31,215 nucleotides of DNA, taken from assembly GCA_910577945.1 (NCBI GenBank), contig CAJTNI010000005.1, forward strand, positions 73,010-104,224, in the 5' to 3' direction. Shown here piece after piece: positions 1-8,300 of this stretch (within the stretch, counting starts at the first letter, position 1; the number at the start of each line of letters is the position of its first letter). A program made the translations under genes and the position numbers. Below the pieces are notes generated by a model. The model did not search any database. It was not told the DNA's origin and worked only from the letters and a program-made list of their open reading frames with translations. The DNA is from an uncultured Christensenella sp. (GTDB lineage: Bacteria > Bacillota > Clostridia > Christensenellales > Pumilibacteraceae).

Positions 1-723
1 CCCGCCGTAATCGAGCACGACGGCGCGTTTTATATGTATTATTCCTCGATGCCCGAGGATTCGTACGACGTGCATTTGCAAAGAATAAAGGTGGCTGTGA
101 GCAAAACCCCGACGGGAAAATTCGAGTTCGTAAAGGACGTGCTGCCGCCGTTTTCCATTGACGCGCACCCCGTGCGCAACGCCGACGGCTTGTATTTGTT
201 CTATTCGATAAACCGCTACGAGGGCGGGCGCGTCGGAACGTATATCGTTTGCGATAAGATGATAGACGTTTTCACGCCGTGCGGCGCGCCGTCCGCCGTT
301 GTCGTGCCCACGCTCGACGAGGAGATTTTCGAGCACGACAGGTTCAAAAAGGGCGAGCATTGGCACACGATAGAGGGCGCGTGCTATTTCCGCATAGGCG
401 ATTGGCATTATTGCATGTATAGCGGCAACTGCTATAAAAAAGATACCTATCATATCGGTTATGCCGTTTGCAACAGTAAGTCGGACAGGCTCGATAAGCT
501 CGTATTCGAAAAGCATACCGACAACGGCGCGTACGCGCCGCTTATCGCCGCAAACGCGAGCGAGACCAGCACGGGACACAATACCGTTATCGAATGCGAC
601 GGGCAGCTTTACGTGATTTATCACGGCAGGGCGTACTCGGACAACGTAGAGGACGAGCCGCGCACCGCGCATGCGTGCAAGCTATTTGCCGACGGCAAGC
701 TGTTGCGCGTGGAGCGGATTTGA
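1..723 (+). CDS. GH43-like glycoside hydrolase, 3' part (5' end off window)
   Basis: The reading frame is open from base 1 and ends at TGA 721-723, giving 240 residues without a start, so the N-terminus and the first catalytic Asp lie outside the window. The visible part looks like a five-bladed beta-propeller of the GH43 arabinosidase/xylosidase type. D54 in an SIDAHPV motif fits the pKa-modulating Asp. E125 in HTIEGACYF fits the general acid. H193 in GHNTV fits the conserved propeller His. Paired Tyr-rich strands such as LYLFYS and MYSGNCY are also typical. No signal can be judged because the N-terminus is missing. The family cleaves arabinose- or xylose-containing glycans; the substrate cannot be read here. 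The next gene starts inside its stop codon, so it heads or belongs to the operon running to 4318. The family call is fairly sure, the specificity unknown. Confidence 0.75.
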   Translation, partial: PAVIEHDGAFYMYYSSMPEDSYDVHLQRIKVAVSKTPTGKFEFVKDVLPPFSIDAHPVRNADGLYLFYSINRYEGGRVGTYIVCDKMIDVFTPCGAPSAVVVPTLDEEIFEHDRFKKGEHWHTIEGACYFRIGDWHYCMYSGNCYKKDTYHIGYAVCNSKSDRLDKLVFEKHTDNGAYAPLIAANASETSTGHNTVIECDGQLYVIYHGRAYSDNVEDEPRTAHACKLFADGKLLRVERI

Positions 724-1199
724 GCGCGGCGTTTAACGAAATTTATACCGCCGACGTGATAAGCAAAATCACGGGCAGGCTGCGCGCCGCCGTTGCGATA
801 TTCGCAGCGTGTGCGACGGGCTTTGTCGCGTTTTGCGTCGCGTTTTGTCTGCTCGCGGCGTACGAGCTGTTGAACGTGTACGCGTGCGGCGCGTTCAATA
901 TAGTCGCTACCGTGTGCTTTATGTGGTATGCGTATTTGTTTTTTACGCAGCTTTCGGTGCGCGCGCGCCGCGACTACGGCGTCATAAAGCGCTTGGAAAA
1001 CGCCGAGCCTACGGTCGTCGCGACGGAGTTCGTCGGAGTGTCGGAAACGAACGGCGAAACAACCTACGCGTTCGACGGCATGCCGCCGTTGCTTTGCGCG
1101 CGCGAATTGACTTTGACCGTCGGCGCGCGCTACGAGCTGAAAACGGTGGGCGGTAGCATTACGGCGTACCGCGAGGTGAGCGATGACCGACGCGGTTAG
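720..1199 (+). CDS. Small hypothetical protein with two membrane segments
   Basis: I do not recognise this 159-residue protein. The chosen start is TTG 720, which overlaps the upstream TGA; GGAG at 711-714 sits five bases before it, so translation is probably coupled. The frame is open further upstream, but that part lies inside the glycosidase gene. The N-terminal half has two hydrophobic segments, roughly residues 21-47 and 53-75, followed by a basic stretch (SVRARRDYG). The C-terminal half is soluble and looks beta-rich. That layout suggests a membrane-anchored accessory protein with a cytoplasmic tail. It overlaps the next gene by 17 bases. Its position between a glycosidase and a YesL/ATPase group suggests a role in the same sugar-related system, which is inference only. 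Confidence 0.6.
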   Translation: MSAAFNEIYTADVISKITGRLRAAVAIFAACATGFVAFCVAFCLLAAYELLNVYACGAFNIVATVCFMWYAYLFFTQLSVRARRDYGVIKRLENAEPTVVATEFVGVSETNGETTYAFDGMPPLLCARELTLTVGARYELKTVGGSITAYREVSDDRRG

Positions 1200-1704
1200 A
1201 AAAAAGCTAAAAAGCGCCAAGCTGTGGGCGATATTCGTAGCCGTCGCAGTGGGAGTGTGGGGGCTTGCGTTCTATTGGATAGCGCAGCCGACGCGCGGCG
1301 AAAAGCTTGAAATTTGGCTTGGTGCGTCGTTCTCGTTAAAGAGCGAGGTTATTGCCGAGGTGGAAACGACGGCGCGCGCGCACGGCATTAAGGAGTGCGC
1401 GATTAACAGCTACGACCCGCGCGATACGTATTACGCGCAGGCGTTCGGCTTGCGCGCAAACTCGGTCGATATATATATCCTCGAAAAAGCCACGTCCGAA
1501 ACGCTTTTCGAAACGGGCATTTTCGCGCCGTTGGAATACGAGCGCGACGGCGCGGAGTTTTTGCGGTTGGACGATACGGACGCCGTGTACGGCGTCAAGC
1601 TTGTCGGCGATTATTATATCTTCGTCAACTCGGCGAGCAAAAAGGATACGGCTCTCTTGTACGACGTTATTTCCGTGCTGGCGGACGCGGGGGCGAGCTT
1701 ATGA
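1183..1704 (+). CDS. Membrane-tethered protein resembling a truncated solute-binding protein
   Basis: The protein has 173 residues. ATG 1183 is preceded by GAGGTGA at 1173-1179. A basic N-terminus is followed by one hydrophobic segment (about residues 14-33), then an outward-facing domain. That domain opens with a strand like the first strand of sugar-binding lipoproteins (KLEIWLGASFS). It continues with a YDPRDTYY segment and a DIYIL strand, and ends with a VYGVKL...YYIFVN segment resembling the hinge strand of such proteins. It is less than half the usual length of a solute-binding protein (about 400 residues), has no lipobox Cys, and lacks the central part of the fold. No database family could be confirmed. 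It may be a reduced sensor or binding subunit working with the DUF624 and ATPase proteins encoded next. It ends in an ATGA overlap with the DUF624 gene. Confidence 0.55.
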   Translation: MTDAVRKKLKSAKLWAIFVAVAVGVWGLAFYWIAQPTRGEKLEIWLGASFSLKSEVIAEVETTARAHGIKECAINSYDPRDTYYAQAFGLRANSVDIYILEKATSETLFETGIFAPLEYERDGAEFLRLDDTDAVYGVKLVGDYYIFVNSASKKDTALLYDVISVLADAGASL

Positions 1705-2801
1705 AAAAGGGCGTTATTTACAGACTGATTTTCGGCAAAGGCAATAACGGCGATTTTACCGTGGCGAACCTGCCCAAGAACAGGGTTAAACAGTTTTTGT
1801 ACGTGTTTAAACGGCGGTTCGGCACGATTTTTCGCGTCAATCTTTTGACGGCGCTGTTCGCGCTGCCGCTTATCGCTTGGGATTTCGTATCCACGGCGTA
1901 CGTTGCGGACTTTACGAAAGGCATGGACGCGCAAACGCAATTTTCGCATTTGCTGCGTTTGTCGCTGTTGCGGTACGGCACGCAAATACCCATGATTATG
2001 CTGACGTGCGTCGGGCTGGCGGGCGCGTTTTACGTAATTCGTCAACTGTGCTGGGGCGCGCCCGTAAGCTTGCTGCGCGACTACAAAAAGGGTATAAAGG
2101 GCGCGTATAAGCAATTTTTATTGTTGGGACTGCTCGCGGGCACAGTCAATTTCGCGTTTAGCTATTTGCTCGAATTTTGCCTGCTTACGGTGTCGGCAAA
2201 GACGGAGTTCGCGTACGTTTTGGCAATCGTCGGCATTATCCTCGCCGCGATTATAGGGTTTACCGCGCTGGTGTACGCCATGGCGCAAAGCTCGCTTTAC
2301 GGCATGACGTTTTTCGGGTTGATAAAAAGCAGCTTCATACTTACGTTTAAACGGTTGTTCAGGAGCGTGGGCGTCGTGCTGCTGTCGCTCTTGCCAGTGC
2401 TGCTGTTTCGGTTTTTCCCTTGGGCGTTTATGCAAATTATAGGCGATTGCCTTATAGTGGTTTTCAGTATCGGCTTTGCCGTAACAATGCAAACGGTGCT
2501 TTGTCACGGCGTTTTCGACGCGTTTATCAACGAAAAGTCGTACCCGAATTTCGTCAATCTCGGGCTTAATACGGGCATGAGCTATTATAAAGCCATGGGT
2601 ATCGACGACGAGGACGACGACTCTGACGGGGAAAGCGACGAGGAAGAAAACGGAAATAGAGAAAGCGACGACGAAAATTGCGTTGCTACCGAAAGCGAAA
2701 ATACGTGTGGCGCGAACGCGGGCGATAATGGCGCGGAACAGTCGTCCGCGGCGGACGGCGAAAGCTTGCCCGACGGTGCGGAAAAGGACGGCGGCGCATG
2801 A
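1701..2801 (+). CDS. YesL/DUF624-like integral membrane protein with acidic tail
   Basis: The protein has 366 residues. ATG 1701 overlaps the upstream TGA. The first 45 residues are soluble, with an FGKGNNGDF segment and a KRRFGTIFRVNLL lead-in. Six or so hydrophobic segments follow between residues 46 and 285, with the spacing of the YesL/DUF624 family. Those proteins occur beside carbohydrate ABC transporters and glycosidases in Firmicutes; their biochemical role is not established. The last 75 residues or so are a hydrophilic Asp/Glu/Ser/Asn-rich tail, presumably disordered and cytoplasmic, which is longer than usual. The neighbours, a GH43-like glycosidase and a MalK-type ATPase, fit the usual YesL context. 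The family call rests on overall pattern rather than a single decisive motif. Confidence 0.65.
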   Translation: MKKGVIYRLIFGKGNNGDFTVANLPKNRVKQFLYVFKRRFGTIFRVNLLTALFALPLIAWDFVSTAYVADFTKGMDAQTQFSHLLRLSLLRYGTQIPMIMLTCVGLAGAFYVIRQLCWGAPVSLLRDYKKGIKGAYKQFLLLGLLAGTVNFAFSYLLEFCLLTVSAKTEFAYVLAIVGIILAAIIGFTALVYAMAQSSLYGMTFFGLIKSSFILTFKRLFRSVGVVLLSLLPVLLFRFFPWAFMQIIGDCLIVVFSIGFAVTMQTVLCHGVFDAFINEKSYPNFVNLGLNTGMSYYKAMGIDDEDDDSDGESDEEENGNRESDDENCVATESENTCGANAGDNGAEQSSAADGESLPDGAEKDGGA

Positions 2802-4318
2802 AAATCGTCGCTAAGTATTTGATACAGGTATATTCGGGCGGAACGTACGGGCTGGACGATTTTTCGGTCGAGATAGACGGCGGCGATTTCGTGACCGTGC
2901 TAGGCGAATCGGGGTGCGGCAAGACCACGCTGTTGCGCGTGCTCGCGGGCTTGGAAAAGCCCGTGTCGGGCGAGCTGTATTTGGACGGCGTGCTGTCGAC
3001 CGATATTCCGCTTAAACAGCGCAAAACCTCGTTCGTGTTTCAAGAATACGTTCTGTATCCAAAGTTTACGGTGTGGGAGAACGTGCGCACGGCGCTCGAA
3101 CGCTACGGGCTGGACGGCGCGGAGGAGACCAAGCGCATTAAAAGCGCGCTCAAAGCGTTCGACCTTATCGACGTTGCGGGACAGCTTCCGCGGTATTTGT
3201 CGGGCGGACAGCAACAGCGCGTCGCGCTCGCCAAAGCCGTCGTTACGCAGCCCGAGCTGTTGCTGTTCGACGAGCCTATGTCCAACGTCGCGGAGGCGCA
3301 GCGCGCTGAGTATATCAAGCTTTTGAAGGAGCTGAAAGAGCGCTTGCCGCACACCGCGTTCGTATACGTAACGCACAACGTGCGCGAGGCGTTGACGCTT
3401 GGCAATAAGCTGTTGCTTATGCGCGGCGGTCGGGCGTTGCAGTACGGCGATACCGAGTTTGTTTCCAAAAATCCGCAAACGCTCGACGCATTGCAAATGC
3501 TGTACGAGGCGAACGTCGAAATCGGGCGGGCGAGCGGCGGCAAGGTCGTTTGCGACGGACGCGAGATAAACGTAAACGGCGTGCCCGACGGCGAGGTTAC
3601 GACGGCGACAGTGCCGTTTGACGATAAAACGTACGTTTTCGATTTTGATGGGCGGTGCTTGAACGTCACGCCCGAGCGCTTGACAATCGCCGCGCGGTTC
3701 GACGGAAAAGCAATCGACGCTTGCGGTGCGGCAATAGCCGTGGACGGAGATTTTGCATACAGGTATATCGCACGCGGGCGCGAATTTACGCTTTGCGTGC
3801 CCGTGCGCGCGCTTACTGCGGAAAAGCGCGACGGTTACGCGGCGTTGCCCGCAAAGAGAACGGGCGAGCGTATTTTCGAGGTGTGCGGACGGACGGTCGA
3901 GCTGTTCGGCGATACGACGGCGTTCGACGGAAATTTGTATTTCGATTTCGGCAAGGCGGATTGCGAGGAAAACGGAGCGCGCGCGCTTGCGCATTACCGA
4001 GTGTACGAAAGCGGCTGCACGGGTCGAGTGCATAACGGCAAGCTTATTTTGCCGTGTGGCGCTATCCCGTACGACGGCAAGAACGGCGCTGTGCGCGTGA
4101 CGGTCAAGCGGTGCGCGCCCGCGCAAATCACGGTCAAAAACGGGCTGAAATTCTCGTGCATGGCGGAGGACGATTGCGGCGCGTTCAGGCTTGCGTACTG
4201 CCGTTTAAAGGGCTTTGACAATTATGCGACCGTGCGTATCGCCGCGCACGAGCGCGCGCAAATAAAAAAGGCGAGACTTACGCTCCTTCCCGAGGGAATA
4301 GACGTAACTTATCTGTAA
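2798..4318 (+). CDS. MalK/MsmK-type ABC ATPase with long C-terminal extension
   Basis: The protein has 506 residues. ATG 2798 overlaps the DUF624 stop in ATGA, with an AAAGGA ribosome site upstream. The nucleotide-binding domain covers about residues 1-235. Walker A is GESGCGKTT (36-44), the Q-loop is VFQEY, the signature is LSGGQQQR (134-141), Walker B ends in D158-E159, and the switch His is H193. The D-loop reads SNVA (162-165) where MalK-type proteins have SNLD, so the usual Asp is Ala. The remaining 270 residues are beta-rich and about twice as long as the regulatory domain of typical MalK-like ATPases (about 370 residues in total). Sugar importers of this class need two permeases and a binding protein, and none is encoded in the visible part. 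It may energise a transporter encoded upstream or elsewhere, as MsmK does for several systems. A terminator follows at once. Confidence 0.85.
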   Translation: MKIVAKYLIQVYSGGTYGLDDFSVEIDGGDFVTVLGESGCGKTTLLRVLAGLEKPVSGELYLDGVLSTDIPLKQRKTSFVFQEYVLYPKFTVWENVRTALERYGLDGAEETKRIKSALKAFDLIDVAGQLPRYLSGGQQQRVALAKAVVTQPELLLFDEPMSNVAEAQRAEYIKLLKELKERLPHTAFVYVTHNVREALTLGNKLLLMRGGRALQYGDTEFVSKNPQTLDALQMLYEANVEIGRASGGKVVCDGREINVNGVPDGEVTTATVPFDDKTYVFDFDGRCLNVTPERLTIAARFDGKAIDACGAAIAVDGDFAYRYIARGREFTLCVPVRALTAEKRDGYAALPAKRTGERIFEVCGRTVELFGDTTAFDGNLYFDFGKADCEENGARALAHYRVYESGCTGRVHNGKLILPCGAIPYDGKNGAVRVTVKRCAPAQITVKNGLKFSCMAEDDCGAFRLAYCRLKGFDNYATVRIAAHERAQIKKARLTLLPEGIDVTYL

Positions 4319-4332
4319 ATAAATCTGTAAAT

Positions 4333-4360
4333 AAAAAATCCGACCTCGGTCGGATTTTTT
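4333..4360. terminator. Bidirectional intrinsic terminator
   Basis: A near-perfect palindrome: six A's, TCCGACC, a short TC centre, GGTCGGA, then six T's. The GC-rich stem is flanked by A's on the left and T's on the right, so it works on either strand. It lies between the ATPase gene ending at 4318 and the convergent apgM gene ending at 4464, and should end both transcripts. Confidence 0.9.
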
Positions 4361-4463
4361 ATTCGACTGATTAGTTCCGTGCGCGAAGCAATTTTCCAAT
4401 GCGCTTTTCGCCGCGCGGCGTTCCCGTCGATAAGCGTTTTATTTATGCTCCGACAGCATTCGC

Positions 4464-5681
4464 TTATTTGTCGCCTTTGATTCCGAACATTGTTTCGATT
4501 ACGTCCGCGCCGCGGTCGAGCGTGACGCCCGTAGATTTTGCCGCATGCTCGTCGAAGGTCGGCGCGCCGTCGTGCTTGCGCTCGCTGTCGAATATCAAAA
4601 ACGGTATGGGGTCGGCGGTGTGCGTGCGCACGGCAAGCGGCGTGGCGTGGTCGGGCATGACGGTGACGGCAAACGGCTTGCCGCCGCGCTCCAAAGCGTC
4701 GAGCACGGGCTTTAAAATGCGCGCGTCGATACGCTCGATAGCGGTAATTTTGCCCGCGCGGTCGCCTTGGTGTCCGCATTCGTCGGGGCCTTCGAGGTGG
4801 ACGAAAACAAAGTCGTGCGTGTCGAGCGCGGCGATTGCGGCGGCGGCTTTCGCCTCGTAGTCGGTATCGACAGTGCCCGTCGCCGTCGGAATATCTATTA
4901 CGTCCATGCCGCTTGCGACGCCGATGCCCTTCAATAAATCGACGGCGGAAATCATAGCGCCGCGCTTGCCGTACTTTTCGTAAAAACCGTCGAGCCGCGG
5001 CTTTGTGCCTTCGCCCCAAAACCATACCGCGGTTACGGGATTGCGCCCGTCGGCTTTGCGTTTTGCGTTTATAGGGTGGGCGGCGAGCGCTTTGACAGAT
5101 TTGGCGATAATCTCGTTGAATACGGCGCTCGCTTTGCCGCGCGGCAGATATTCGCCGATGCGTTTGCCGAGAATGTCGTGCGGCGGCGTTAGCTCGACGT
5201 TGCCCGCCGCGCCGTTGCGTATAATCGCGGCATGGCGATAGCTTACGCCCGCGTATAGCTCTATGCCGTATTCGGCAAACAGCGGCTGCAACGCTTTAAT
5301 AATTTCGGCAGCCTCCGCCGTGGAGATTTCGCCCGCAGAATAGTCGAGCATTTCGCGCGCGTCGAGAGTGTCGCCGCTTGCGAGCGTGACGAGATTGACG
5401 CGGTACGACACGTCGTGCGCGCCCATAGCTATCCCCATGGAAAGCGCTTCGAGCGGCGAGCGTCCCGTGTAGCATTCGCGCGGGTCGTAGCCGAGCGCGG
5501 CGAGATTGCACACGTCCGAGCCGGGCTTCATGCCTTGCTCGACGGTGCGGACCAGCCCGACGGTTGCCGAACGGCAAAGCCCGTCCATGGTCGGCTTTTT
5601 CGCCTCGGTCATTGGCGTGCGCCCGTTCGCGTCGGGGTAGTCCGCCATGCCGTCGCACAGCACTGTAACGAATTTTTTCAT
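4464..5681 (-). CDS. apgM: apgM-family phosphoglycerate mutase or proposed homoserine kinase
   Basis: The protein has 405 residues and starts at ATG 5681, with GAGG (complement of 5690-5693) eight bases upstream. It belongs to the alkaline-phosphatase-like superfamily. The N-terminal metal site is VLCDGMADYP, followed by the conserved GLCRSATVGLVRTV and CNLAALGYDP segments. The later metal-binding stretches are HLEGPDECGHQGD and VMPDHATP. The family is the archaeal-type cofactor-independent phosphoglycerate mutase (COG3635). Many bacterial members sit near threonine genes and are annotated as a proposed homoserine kinase, so either activity is possible. No threonine gene is in this window, but transketolase and other sugar-phosphate genes are. 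It follows glmS after 67 bases that hold a weak hairpin, so it may be partly co-transcribed with glmS. The family is certain, the reaction is not. Confidence 0.85.
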   Translation of the reverse strand: MKKFVTVLCDGMADYPDANGRTPMTEAKKPTMDGLCRSATVGLVRTVEQGMKPGSDVCNLAALGYDPRECYTGRSPLEALSMGIAMGAHDVSYRVNLVTLASGDTLDAREMLDYSAGEISTAEAAEIIKALQPLFAEYGIELYAGVSYRHAAIIRNGAAGNVELTPPHDILGKRIGEYLPRGKASAVFNEIIAKSVKALAAHPINAKRKADGRNPVTAVWFWGEGTKPRLDGFYEKYGKRGAMISAVDLLKGIGVASGMDVIDIPTATGTVDTDYEAKAAAAIAALDTHDFVFVHLEGPDECGHQGDRAGKITAIERIDARILKPVLDALERGGKPFAVTVMPDHATPLAVRTHTADPIPFLIFDSERKHDGAPTFDEHAAKSTGVTLDRGADVIETMFGIKGDK

Positions 5682-5713
5682 GGGTGTTTCCTCGTATAAA
5701 CGGTATAAATATT

Positions 5714-5742
5714 AAAGCGCGCAGCAATCGGCGACGCGCTTT
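5714..5742 (-). terminator. Weak hairpin after glmS
   Basis: AAAGCGCG at 5714-5721 pairs with CGCGCTTT at 5735-5742 across a 13-base loop. Read on the minus strand the stem ends in CTTT and then AATATTTATA, so the U-tract is interrupted. It could end or attenuate the glmS transcript before apgM. It is a poor terminator, and read-through is likely. Confidence 0.35.
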
Positions 5743-5748
5743 TGACCG

Positions 5749-7575
5749 TTATTCCACTGTAACTGATTTGGCGAGATTGCGCGGCTTGTCGATATCGCAG
5801 CCGCGTTCGGCGGCTACGTAGTACGCGAAAAGCTGCAATACCACTGCGGAAAGCACGGGCGAGAGGTCGTCGTCGCAGTCGGGGATTACGAGCATGCCGT
5901 CGGTAAACTCGGATACCTCGGAATTGGCGGCGGACGCCACTGCGAGCACAGTGCCCTTGCGCGATTGCACGGCTTTTATATTGGACAGCATCTTATAGAA
6001 CAGCGCGCGCTGTGTGGCGAGCGCGAGCGTTACCGTGCCTTCCTCTATAAGCGATATCGTGCCGTGCTTCAATTCGCCCGCGGCGTAAGCCTCGGCGTGA
6101 ATGTACGATATTTCTTTCAGCTTCAACGCGCCTTCGAGCGACGCGGCGTAGTCCGTGCCTCTGCCTATAAAGAATACGCATTTGTGCTGCGCAAAGCGTT
6201 TGGCGTATTTTTTTATTCCCGCCACGTCGTCGAGCTGCGCGCGCACCTGTTGCGGCAGGGCGAGTATGCCGTCGAGCAGCTCCGCATAGCGCGCGTCCGA
6301 CAGCGTGTGTTTGAGCTTGGCTATTTTAAGCCCTACGAGGTACAGCGCGGCGACTTGCGTGGTGTAGCCCTTGGTCGTGGCGACCGCTATTTCCGGTCCT
6401 GCGTGCGTATACAGCACGTCGTCCGCCTCGCGCGCGATTGCGCTTTCCACCACGTTGACTATCGCTATCGTGTGCGAGCCCAATTTTTTGGCGAGTCGCA
6501 GGGCGGCGAGGGTGTCGGCGGTTTCGCCGCTCTGACTGATTATTATAGTCAGCGTGCGGCTGTCGGTAATGGGGTTTGAGTAAATGTATTCGCTTGCAAG
6601 CTCGCAATTTACACGGATGCGGCAGTTCTTTTCTATAAAGTATTTGCCGACGATACCCGCGTGGTACGCCGAGCCGCAGCCTATGATATCGATTTTTTCT
6701 ATGAGGTTGGCGTTGCGCGTGTCGAGCGCGATTTTGTCGAGAACTATGCTCGAACCTTTAACGCGCGGGCGCACGGTGTCGGTGAGCGCTTTGGGCTGCT
6801 CGTAAATTTCTTTGAGCATAAAATGCGGATAGCCGCCTTTTTCCGCTTGGGAAATATCCCAATCGACGCGGAACGGCGTTTTTTCTATGCGCACGCCGTT
6901 GCTGCTGTAAAACGTGACCGACGAGGGCGTAAGTCTTGCGATTTCCCCGTCGCCGAGCTGCACGAAATCGTGCGTGTGTTCGAGCGCGGCGGCAAAGTCG
7001 GACGCGATAAAGTTTTCGTTGCGTCCCAAGCCGACGACGAGCGGGTTATCCTTGCGCGTCGCGTAAAGCGTGCCGCAATCGTCCGTCGATATCAAGCCGA
7101 CGGCGTACGAGCCGACAAGCCGCGCGCACACCTCGCGCAGCGTCGTAAGCATATCGCCGTCGTAAAGGTATTGAACAAGCTGCGCGATGACCTCGCTGTC
7201 GGTATCGCTTGCAAAGGGTATGCCTTTTGCGATGAGCTCGGATTTGAGCTCGGCGTAGTTTTCTATAATGCCGTTGTGCACCACGGCGAAACGCCCGTTT
7301 GCCGAAACGTGCGGGTGCGAGTTGATATCGCTCGGCACGCCGTGCGTCGCCCAGCGCGTGTGACCGATGCCGACCGTGCCGATTACGTCTTTGCCGCCGT
7401 TAGCTTTTTTGTCGAGTTCGGCGATTTTGCCCACGGTCTTGACGGTGGTCAGCTTTTCGCCGTCGAGCACGGCGATGCCGCTCGAATCGTAGCCGCGATA
7501 TTCGAGGCGTTTAAGCCCGTCGATAAGCAGCGTCGCGGCGGGTCTGCCGCCCGTATAGCCTATTATTCCGCACAT
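5749..7575 (-). CDS. glmS: Glutamine-fructose-6-phosphate aminotransferase
   Basis: GlmS converts fructose-6-phosphate and glutamine to glucosamine-6-phosphate, the first step towards UDP-GlcNAc for the cell wall. The 608 residues match the normal length. Cys2 is the N-terminal nucleophile after Met removal. RGYDSSG, GHTRWATHG and HNGIIENY mark the glutaminase domain (about residues 2-220). GCGSAYHAG and SQSGETADT mark the first sugar-isomerase domain, and the C-terminal KPRNLAKSVTVE is the conserved active-site tail. The AAGGAGGA ribosome site (complement of 7581-7588) overlaps the end of the upstream COG2426 gene, whose stop is one base away, so the two are co-transcribed. No glmS ribozyme fits in front of it. 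It faces away from glmM, which acts next in the pathway. Confidence 0.97.
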   Translation of the reverse strand: MCGIIGYTGGRPAATLLIDGLKRLEYRGYDSSGIAVLDGEKLTTVKTVGKIAELDKKANGGKDVIGTVGIGHTRWATHGVPSDINSHPHVSANGRFAVVHNGIIENYAELKSELIAKGIPFASDTDSEVIAQLVQYLYDGDMLTTLREVCARLVGSYAVGLISTDDCGTLYATRKDNPLVVGLGRNENFIASDFAAALEHTHDFVQLGDGEIARLTPSSVTFYSSNGVRIEKTPFRVDWDISQAEKGGYPHFMLKEIYEQPKALTDTVRPRVKGSSIVLDKIALDTRNANLIEKIDIIGCGSAYHAGIVGKYFIEKNCRIRVNCELASEYIYSNPITDSRTLTIIISQSGETADTLAALRLAKKLGSHTIAIVNVVESAIAREADDVLYTHAGPEIAVATTKGYTTQVAALYLVGLKIAKLKHTLSDARYAELLDGILALPQQVRAQLDDVAGIKKYAKRFAQHKCVFFIGRGTDYAASLEGALKLKEISYIHAEAYAAGELKHGTISLIEEGTVTLALATQRALFYKMLSNIKAVQSRKGTVLAVASAANSEVSEFTDGMLVIPDCDDDLSPVLSAVVLQLFAYYVAAERGCDIDKPRNLAKSVTVE

Positions 7576-7576
7576 T

Positions 7577-8293
7577 TCAATCCTCCTTTTTGTCGTCGTC
7601 CGCCGACGGTGCGACGGCTTTATCGGGTTTGTATATTATGAGCTTGATTATAAGCACAATAACGACGATTACCGCAATCGCCAAAAACGCGAGCGTGATA
7701 TAATTGACGTACGGCTTGAACAAAAAGCTAATAAGCGTGATTATTCCGCAAGCGACGGCGTTGCCCGCGATTACGCCTATAAGACCCTTTACAAACCCGA
7801 TTTTGACAATCGACGCCACCGCGCTGCCCGTCCATACGCCCGTGAGCGGGAGCGGAACGGCGACGAATAGGGCTGTGCCGCCCATGCGTTTGAGGTCGCG
7901 TTTGGTGAGAAGCGGCTTTTTTTGCGGCTTGCCGTCGCTCGCTACGGTCGCGCCGTTTGCGTTTTCGGCGGCAGCCGCCGCGTCGCCGCTTTCGAGCGAG
8001 CGCGATTTCTTTTCGAACTTGTCGTAAAGGAATTTGCCGAGCTTGGAAAATATTTTGGTGCGCGACAACGCTTTTATCGTCGGAATAAACACCAAAAGCA
8101 GTATGGGCGCGACAAGCGACGAGCCCAAAAACGCCCAGCCGAACGCCGCGGCGGGCGAAAGCCCCATGCTCATGCCGAACGGTATGGCAAACCGTGCCTC
8201 GGCTATCGGTATCATGGACAACAAAAATACTGTAAGCGGCGCGCCAAGCGTCGAATTCATGGCGTCAGCCATAGATTGCACAATTTCGCTCAT
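7577..8293 (-). CDS. COG2426-type membrane protein (putative small multidrug export family)
   Basis: The protein has 238 residues. It has hydrophobic segments near residues 18-35, 45-72, 155-175, 180-195 and 198-222. A charged linker of about 60 residues (LESGDAAAAAENANG and a Lys-rich part) sits in the middle. The motifs PIAEARFAIPFG and VPLPLTGVWTGS are characteristic of the COG2426 / Sm_multidrug_ex family. The transport function implied by that name is poorly supported experimentally. No ribosome binding site precedes ATG 8293. Instead a consensus promoter ends seven bases before it, so the message may be leaderless. Later Met codons (residues 8 and 12) also lack a ribosome site. It is transcribed ahead of glmS with a one-base gap. 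Confidence 0.85.
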   Translation of the reverse strand: MSEIVQSMADAMNSTLGAPLTVFLLSMIPIAEARFAIPFGMSMGLSPAAAFGWAFLGSSLVAPILLLVFIPTIKALSRTKIFSKLGKFLYDKFEKKSRSLESGDAAAAAENANGATVASDGKPQKKPLLTKRDLKRMGGTALFVAVPLPLTGVWTGSAVASIVKIGFVKGLIGVIAGNAVACGIITLISFLFKPYVNYITLAFLAIAVIVVIVLIIKLIIYKPDKAVAPSADDDKKED

Positions 8294-8300
8294 ATTTTAT

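Noticed and set aside
594..719. N-terminal extension of the 159-residue protein from ATG 594
   Set aside because: It lies wholly inside the glycosidase gene and translates to an Arg-rich shadow; TTG 720 has a well-spaced ribosome site.
2900..4126. A 408-residue minus-strand frame opposite the ABC ATPase
   Set aside because: The plus strand encodes intact Walker and signature motifs; the antisense translation is low-complexity and has no promoter or ribosome site.
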